A DNA stretch of 64,000 bases, from positions 30,018 through 94,017 of the forward strand of contig NZ_PVXL01000065.1 in assembly GCF_002995805.1 (NCBI RefSeq), in the 5' to 3' direction. Position numbers and translations under genes: made by a program. Below, one piece after another: positions 59,478 through 64,000 of this stretch. Below the pieces are notes generated by a model. It searched no databases. It saw nothing but the letters and a program-made list of their open reading frames with translations, and was not told the origin of the DNA. Every line of letters starts with the position of its first letter. The stretch's first letter is position 1. This DNA is from Neomoorella stamsii (lineage in GTDB: Bacteria > Bacillota > DSM-521 > Neomoorellales > Neomoorellaceae).

Positions 59478-60309
59478 AAAATAGTTCCAAACTCAGGTCC
59501 AGGGCGGCAACGCTATGGGTCAGGGCGCCTACGGAAATATAGTCGACGCCGGTAGCCGCTACTTCTGCTACCCGGTCCAGAGTTATGCCGCCGGAAGCCT
59601 CTACTAAGGCCCGGCCGCCAATCACTTCTACGGCCCGGCGCATCTCCGGGGGAGACATGTTGTCCAGCATAATCAGCTCCACCCCAGCGGCCAGGGCCTC
59701 TTCGACCTGGGCCAGGTTTTCAACCTCCACTTCAATTTTCGTCGTCAGGGGAATAGCCCGGCGGACCCTGGCTACCGCCGCGGTAATACTCCCCGCCGCT
59801 TTAATATGGTTATCCTTAAGCAGGACGGCATCGCCCAGGTTCAAGCGGTGGTTTAGCCCGCCCCCCATGCGGACAGCGTATTTATCCAGGAGGCGCAGGC
59901 CGGGAACGGTCTTGCGGGTATCACAAATTTTAGCTTTATAGGGCTTAACCAGCTCTACATAACGGGACGTCATGGTAGCGATGCCCGACAGGCGCTGGAG
60001 AAAATTTAAAGCCATCCTTTCAGCCCCCAGGAGGGCCACCAGAGACCCCTCTACCCTGGCTACCCTTTGCCCGGCGGCAACCTGGCTACCATCGGTTACC
60101 AGGGGTGTAAAGGTACAGCCCGGGGGTAACAGCTGGAAGGCCAGTCCGGCTACCGGCAGGCCGGCAATAATGCCCTCCTGGCGGGCGATGATTTCCCCAC
60201 GGCCGCGGTCGGCAGGGGTAAAAAGGGCGCTGCTGGTCAGGTCTCCCGCGCCCAGGTCTTCTTCCAGGGCTCTTTTGACTATTTCTGTAACTGCGAGCAT
60301 ATTGAGCAT
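59476..60309 (-). CDS. nadC: Nicotinate-nucleotide pyrophosphorylase (quinolinate phosphoribosyltransferase)
   Basis: This 277-residue enzyme converts quinolinate and PRPP to nicotinate mononucleotide and CO2. Motifs: ALEEDLGAGDLTS, LQRLSGIATMTSRYV, CDTRKTVPGLRLLDKYAVRM, GGLNHRLNLGDAVLLKDNHI, IEVEVENLAQVEEALAAG and LVEASGGITLDRVAE. All active-site basic residues in HRLN and KDNH regions are present. Last gene of nadA-nadB-nadC, 49 bases after nadB; GGAGG site precedes ATG 60309. Confidence 0.96.
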   Translation of the reverse strand: MLNMLAVTEIVKRALEEDLGAGDLTSSALFTPADRGRGEIIARQEGIIAGLPVAGLAFQLLPPGCTFTPLVTDGSQVAAGQRVARVEGSLVALLGAERMALNFLQRLSGIATMTSRYVELVKPYKAKICDTRKTVPGLRLLDKYAVRMGGGLNHRLNLGDAVLLKDNHIKAAGSITAAVARVRRAIPLTTKIEVEVENLAQVEEALAAGVELIMLDNMSPPEMRRAVEVIGGRALVEASGGITLDRVAEVAATGVDYISVGALTHSVAALDLSLELF

Positions 60310-60358
60310 ATTAGAATCGCCTCCGGATATAGGTGGAAAGTGATAATTGAGTTGCGCT

Positions 60359-61987
60359 TCAATCGCCAGGAAATTGCTGGAGCGGGACTTCCCTGGCTTC
60401 CTTCTCCCTGGCCAGCACCAGCCGTTTCCGGTAGGTGGGAACGGTTTCCGGGAAGTCCTCGCGGTAATGAGCGCCCCGGCTTTCCCGGCGCCAGGTGGCA
60501 GCAGTAATAATTAAATGGGCCACAGTCAGCATATTGCGGATCTCTGCCGCCAGGCGATCCCGGGCTAGATAATCCAGTAACGGCCACCAAGATTCCAGGG
60601 TGCTGGCAGCCTCTTGTAAGCCCTCCCCATTGCGGATTAAACCTGCCCGCTGCTGCATAATTTCCTGGGCGGCCAGCCAGTTGTCGGTATCCTCCTGGCC
60701 GCCATCTTTTAGCGTGTTGTATTTTAGCCGTGGACAAGGGGATGGCTTGAGTTCCTGGTTTAAAAGTTCGGCGGCTATCCGCCCGCCAAAAACCAGGCCT
60801 TCTAGCAGGGAATTGCTGGCCAGGCGGTTGGCGCCGTGGACCCCGGTACAGGCTACTTCGCCGCCGGCATAAAGGCCGGTAATATTAGTCCGCCCGTTTA
60901 AGTCCGTTCGCACCCCGCCCATAAAGTAATGGGCCGCCGGGGCCACGGGCAACCATTCCTTTAGCGGGTCTAATCCCAGCTCCCGGCAGGTGGAGGTGAT
61001 GGTGGGAAAACGGCGTTCCACCAGTTCGCCCTTGAGGTGGGTCAGGTCCAGATAAACGTGGCCGGACCCGTGCCGGGCCATCTCGCTGGCTACCGCCCGG
61101 GCGACGACATCCCGGGGGGCCAGCTCCCCTAAGGGGTGGTAGGCAGGCATAAACCTTTCGCCGGCCTGATTGCGTAAAATCGCCCCTTCCCCACGGACGG
61201 CCTCGGAAATCAAGAAACCGGGTGCGCCGGGGTGCACCAGCACGGTAGGGTGAAACTGGTAAAACTCCACGTCCATGACCTCAGCCCCGGCGCGGTAGGC
61301 CATGGCCACGCCGTCGCCGGTAGCTACTGCCGGGTTGGTCGTAACGGGGTAAATTCGCCCGGCGCCGCCGCAGGCCAGGACCACGGCACCGGCCATGACG
61401 GCTTTAATGTTCCCTTCCCCGGTTAACACCAGGGCACCGCAGCAACGGCCTTCAACAACCAGCAGGTCCAGGGCCATGGTCCCCGGCCACAGCTGAATGT
61501 TTCTGGCTCCTGCCGCCCTGGCTGCCAGGCCCTGCCAGATGATAGCCCCGGTGGCGTCGCCGCCGGCGTGGAGGATGCGCCGCCGGCTGTGGGCTCCTTC
61601 CTTTCCCAGGGCTACCTTATCACCTTCACGATCGAAGGGTATACCCCATTCAATCAGCTCCTGCACCCGTCCAGGCCCTTCTGTTACCAGCACCCTGGCG
61701 GCAGCAGGGTCCCCCAGGCCGGCAGCCGCTGTTAAAGTATCTTCCAGGTGTAAGGCGGCGGAATCTTCCTCGTCAATGGCAGCGGCAATTCCCCCCTGGG
61801 CCAGGTCGGTAGCGCATTCCGCCGGGTTATCTTTAGTTACCAGGACCACTCGGTAGCGTCCGGCTACCTTTAAAGCTGTATAAAGGCCGGCAATGCCGCT
61901 GCCGATAACCAAAATATCAGTCTCTTCCCTGGGTAAACCAGTAAGATTAAAATTAACGATATAACGGGGAACCCTTTCCCAGTCCAT
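60359..61987 (-). CDS. nadB: L-aspartate oxidase
   Basis: This 542-residue flavoprotein oxidises aspartate to iminoaspartate. The FAD motif is ILVIGSGIAGLYTALKVAGR. The family blocks AECATDLAQGGIAAA, GAHSRRRILHAGGDATG, and the later GEVACTGVHGANRLASNSLL with GLVFGGR are present, and a helical C-terminus follows. In an anaerobe fumarate rather than O2 is the expected electron acceptor (known for NadB of anaerobes). It precedes nadC and follows nadA by 146 bases. The start at 61987 has a GAGGAGAG site. Confidence 0.95.
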   Translation of the reverse strand: MDWERVPRYIVNFNLTGLPREETDILVIGSGIAGLYTALKVAGRYRVVLVTKDNPAECATDLAQGGIAAAIDEEDSAALHLEDTLTAAAGLGDPAAARVLVTEGPGRVQELIEWGIPFDREGDKVALGKEGAHSRRRILHAGGDATGAIIWQGLAARAAGARNIQLWPGTMALDLLVVEGRCCGALVLTGEGNIKAVMAGAVVLACGGAGRIYPVTTNPAVATGDGVAMAYRAGAEVMDVEFYQFHPTVLVHPGAPGFLISEAVRGEGAILRNQAGERFMPAYHPLGELAPRDVVARAVASEMARHGSGHVYLDLTHLKGELVERRFPTITSTCRELGLDPLKEWLPVAPAAHYFMGGVRTDLNGRTNITGLYAGGEVACTGVHGANRLASNSLLEGLVFGGRIAAELLNQELKPSPCPRLKYNTLKDGGQEDTDNWLAAQEIMQQRAGLIRNGEGLQEAASTLESWWPLLDYLARDRLAAEIRNMLTVAHLIITAATWRRESRGAHYREDFPETVPTYRKRLVLAREKEAREVPLQQFPGD

Positions 61988-62133
61988 ACTTCAAATAATC
62001 TCTCCTCAAAGTAGACATTCATGCCGCCTGGACGGCACCAGCAGAGGATGAAAAAGGCAGCCGTAACAACTTGCTCCCCAAACCAGTAACTGCTCCTCAT
62101 TTTGACCGGGCTTAGCTTTATCCTTAAAGCCAA

Positions 62134-63033
62134 TTACACGGCCAGCATGCGCTCTAGGGCGCGGTAGGCTCGGCTGCGGGTGGTCTCCGGCACATGGACT
62201 ACCGGCTGCATCTCCCGTAAGCAGCGGGCTATCTTCTCCAGGGAGGTAAGCTTCATATTGGGGCAAACCAGCCCCGGGGACAGGAGATAAAATTTCTTCT
62301 CCGGATTATCTAGCTGCAAGCGGTGGAGAATGCCCATCTCCGTACCGATTAGAAACTCTTTGGACCTGCTTTCCCGGGCATACTTGAGAATGGCTCCAGT
62401 ACTGCCGACAAAGTCGGCCGCCCGGGCGACTTCCGGCCGGCACTCGGGATGGACCAGGACTTCAGCCTCCGGGTGGGCCGCCCTGGCCCTTTCTAGCTCG
62501 TCGAGAGTCACCCGGTAATGGGTAAGGCAGGCGCCATCCCAGGGGATTATCTCTTTTTCGGTAAACCGGGCGACAAAACTGGCGAGATTTCGGTCCGGGA
62601 CAAAAAGTATTCTCCGCTGGGGCAAGGACTGAACGACCGCCACGGCATTGCTGGAGGTACAGCAAATATCGCTTTCGCCCTTAACATCGGCTGCAGTATT
62701 CACGTAACAGACTACTGCGGCATCCGGATATCTGGCTTTAGTCTCCCGCAGGGCCTCGACATCAATGCTATCGGCCAGGGGACAGCCGGCCTGGCTATCC
62801 GGCAGGAGGATTATTTTTTCTGGTGCCAGGATGCTGGCACTTTCCGCCATAAAGCGTACCCCGGCTAAAACTACCACCTTGGCCCTGGTAGTGGCAGCAT
62901 AACGGCTGAGGGCCAGGGAATCGCCCACAAAATCCGCTATATCCTGGACGGCATCCTGCTGGTAATTATGGGCCAGGATTACCGCCTGGCGTTCTTTTTT
63001 TAGTTTTTCTATTTCTTGAACCAGTTCCGACAT
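62134..63033 (-). CDS. nadA: Quinolinate synthase
   Basis: The protein has 299 residues from the ATG at 63033 (AAGGGGAGA site); an in-frame start at 63090 would add 19 residues. The three cluster cysteines occur in the usual contexts: SQAGCPLADSI, DICCTSSNAV, and SPGLVCPNMKL. The AVILAHNYQQDAVQDIADFV start is typical. It condenses iminoaspartate with dihydroxyacetone phosphate to quinolinate using a [4Fe-4S] cluster. It is the first gene of the operon and has a strong promoter upstream. Confidence 0.95.
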   Translation of the reverse strand: MSELVQEIEKLKKERQAVILAHNYQQDAVQDIADFVGDSLALSRYAATTRAKVVVLAGVRFMAESASILAPEKIILLPDSQAGCPLADSIDVEALRETKARYPDAAVVCYVNTAADVKGESDICCTSSNAVAVVQSLPQRRILFVPDRNLASFVARFTEKEIIPWDGACLTHYRVTLDELERARAAHPEAEVLVHPECRPEVARAADFVGSTGAILKYARESRSKEFLIGTEMGILHRLQLDNPEKKFYLLSPGLVCPNMKLTSLEKIARCLREMQPVVHVPETTRSRAYRALERMLAV

Positions 63034-63140
63034 AGGTTCTCCCCTTCCAAAAGTGCTCAGGACCGCACGGACATCCCCGTTAATCTCCAATCCTCCAGGT
63101 AGCCGCCAGGCCAGTCCAGCTAGAGGTTAAATTTATTGGT

Positions 63141-63164
63141 TCTGTCTTATCATCTGTCTTGTCA
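63141..63164. promoter_or_regulatory. Tandem 12-base repeat, possible operator of the nad operon
   Basis: TCTGTCTTATCA and TCTGTCTTGTCA follow each other directly (63141-63152, 63153-63164), differing at one base. They lie just downstream of the nadA promoter, a position suited to repression, for example by a niacin-responsive NiaR-type protein. The regulator is not in the window, so the assignment is open. Confidence 0.5.
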
Positions 63165-63173
63165 CTTAAGGTT

Positions 63174-63202
63174 ATTATAAATCCCGTTTATTACTCCGTC
63201 AA
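63174..63202 (-). promoter_or_regulatory. nadABC promoter
   Basis: On the minus strand TTGACG (63202-63197), exactly 17 bases, then TATAAT (63179-63174). This is one of the strongest promoter matches in the window. Confidence 0.8.
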
Positions 63203-63280
63203 GAAAGGGGATTATTCTACCTGGCCGGGGAATAATAAAACCAACAGTAAATGATTTTTAGAAGGAAGGGAGGTTGTCCT

Positions 63281-63490
63281 TTGCACGTTAAAGTAGTAGA
63301 ACTGGTGGGCGAATCGCCCCATAACTGGAAGGATGCCGTCCAGCAAGCCGTGGCTGAAGCCAGCCGGGAGGTAAAAAACATCTCTGGCGTCGAGGTTTAT
63401 AACCTGACTGCCAATGTTAGAGACGGCAAACTAACCGAATTCAAAGCCAATGTGAAAATCGCTTACGCCGATCACAGCGCCGATCTATAA
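63281..63490 (+). CDS. Dodecin-family flavin-binding protein
   Basis: This 69-residue protein starts with TTG at 63281, 7 bases after a GGGAGG site; the ATG at 63251 would add 10 residues without support. The sequence HVKVVELVGESPHNWKDAVQ (with the flavin-stacking Trp) and NISGVEVYNLTANVRDGKLT is typical of dodecins, which form dodecamers that store flavin or related ligands. It is a single gene ended by a perfect hairpin terminator. Confidence 0.88.
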   Translation: MHVKVVELVGESPHNWKDAVQQAVAEASREVKNISGVEVYNLTANVRDGKLTEFKANVKIAYADHSADL

Positions 63491-63497
63491 ACATGGG

Positions 63498-63521
63498 AGC
63501 CCCGGTAATTACCGGGGCTTT
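63498..63521 (+). terminator. Terminator after the dodecin gene
   Basis: AGCCCCGGT-AATT-ACCGGGGCT is followed by TTAT on the plus strand, between convergent genes. Confidence 0.85.
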
Positions 63522-63528
63522 ATCTCAG

Positions 63529-63846
63529 CTAAAAACTCCAACCCAGGTACTTAACAATATAGCGGGCATACTGACGAAAATCATTAAGGTGGTGGTTCAT
63601 GATATCGGCCACTTTTTCCATATCTACCTTGCCATATTCATGGACCAGAATATTTCTAAATCCTGACATACCGGAAATATCCCGGGCGAATTTTTCAGGT
63701 AAAACCCCTAGTTCGGCAAGTTCACCAAAAATATTGCTGTATTCATCTACAATAATTCCTTCTTCAGCCAGGATATGCGTACCTATATCCAGTACAACCT
63801 GGATGCTGAGTTGCAAACCATGTTCTATAATCCAGGCTAGTTCCAT
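63529..63846 (-). CDS. HepT-like ribonuclease (DUF86), possibly N-terminally shortened
   Basis: This 105-residue protein carries the HepT signature RNILVHEYG (RX4HXY) after WIIEHGLQLSIQVVLDIGTH. HepT toxins of HEPN type usually have about 130-145 residues; here about 25-35 N-terminal residues are missing from the ATG. The frame stays open 48 bases further up with in-family-looking residues but no start codon. No nucleotidyltransferase (MNT) antitoxin is visible on either side within the window. The RNase motif itself is intact. Confidence 0.75.
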   Translation of the reverse strand: MELAWIIEHGLQLSIQVVLDIGTHILAEEGIIVDEYSNIFGELAELGVLPEKFARDISGMSGFRNILVHEYGKVDMEKVADIMNHHLNDFRQYARYIVKYLGWSF

Positions 63847-64000
63847 ATTTTTTTCCAGGTCAGGAGCCTTAACACCTACATTTCGCGAGGCAAGATTACC
63901 AAATTAGGAATTTATTCCATTTCTGAACTTGGAAGGTACTAGCAACAACTACGTAATGCTTTCTGGCTCCATTGATTAAGAACCTGATGATAATCAACAG
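63847..64000. other. Window end, no gene seen
   Basis: AT-rich sequence with stop codons in all frames that I checked by eye. An ATG at the minus strand (near 63975) stops after a few codons. Confidence 0.4.

Noticed and set aside
61870..62266. Two small frames between nadB and nadA
   Set aside because: No ribosome sites; they overlap nadA/nadB ends and show no family features.
1..64000. CRISPR arrays, tRNA, rRNA, intact insertion sequences, prophage
   Set aside because: No spacer-repeat pattern, no cloverleaf or rRNA sequence and no transposase or integrase motif was seen on reading both strands by eye.

Overview
The window looks like a chromosomal segment from a strictly anaerobic, thermophilic, acetogenic Firmicute of the Moorella (Neomoorella) type. 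The reasons are the bifurcating-type [FeFe] hydrogenase hydCBA, several Hdr/Qmo-like flavoprotein and iron-sulfur clusters, a class III ribonucleotide reductase, a double-cubane-cluster reductase, selenium and molybdate genes, strong GGAGG ribosome sites with frequent GTG/TTG starts, and a GC-rich but mixed composition. The genus is inferred from gene content, not tested. No rRNA, tRNA, CRISPR array, phage or intact insertion sequence was seen.

Layout. 1-510: partial HD-GYP protein. 539-3352: feoA-feoA-feoB iron(II) operon with a near-consensus Fur box. 3578-4020: decayed vapBC toxin-antitoxin pair. 4015-7682: DUF364-modABC operon behind a probable molybdenum-cofactor riboswitch and terminator. 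7902-10799: yedE / DUF3343 / YjeF-like kinase / TusA-like operon, probably for selenium or sulfur handling. 10911-14172: metal ABC transporter with a methyltransferase. 14366-15652: double-cubane reductase. 15897-20462: nrdD-nrdG, with a 404-residue intein in NrdD and a cobalamin riboswitch in the leader.

20567-35669 is the redox core. Two Cys-rich MerR paralogues diverge. A rightward operon encodes an HdrC-HdrB fusion, a giant QmoA-QmoB/HdrA-MvhD-like fusion and an NADH-oxidase-like flavoprotein. It runs tail to tail, with a 40-base overlap, into a leftward operon: DASS transporter, AprA-like, AprB-like, HdrA-MvhD (QmoB-like), HdrC, HdrB, with a Crp/Fnr regulator next to it. The second operon looks like the APS-reductase/Qmo-Hdr electron-transfer module of Gram-positive sulfate reducers, but without ATP sulfurylase. 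It is the best candidate for an uncharacterised system.

35730-40030: hydCBA with a possible leader peptide and a hairpin over the first ribosome site. Just after it, on the opposite strand, is an apparently orphan c-di-GMP-I (GEMM) riboswitch with no gene behind it, next to a CBS-GGDEF protein and a decayed GGDEF fragment. 42275-46767: ABC-2 transporter, NEW3-domain protein, and an ECF sigma/anti-sigma pair. 46818-51644: OsmC protein, SWIM protein and SNF2 helicase. 51726-54913: ChrB-like protein and P-type ATPase behind a palindromic operator. 54992-55450: repeat-containing coiled-coil membrane protein. 55560-59324: aspartate aminotransferase, MATE exporter and FAH-family enzyme. 59476-63202: nadA-nadB-nadC de novo NAD operon. 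63281-63846: dodecin and a HepT-like toxin.

Most operons carry their own cis-regulation (riboswitch, terminator or operator). The shared theme is low-potential electron flow and the metals and cofactors it needs: Fe, Mo/W, Se, B12 and NAD.
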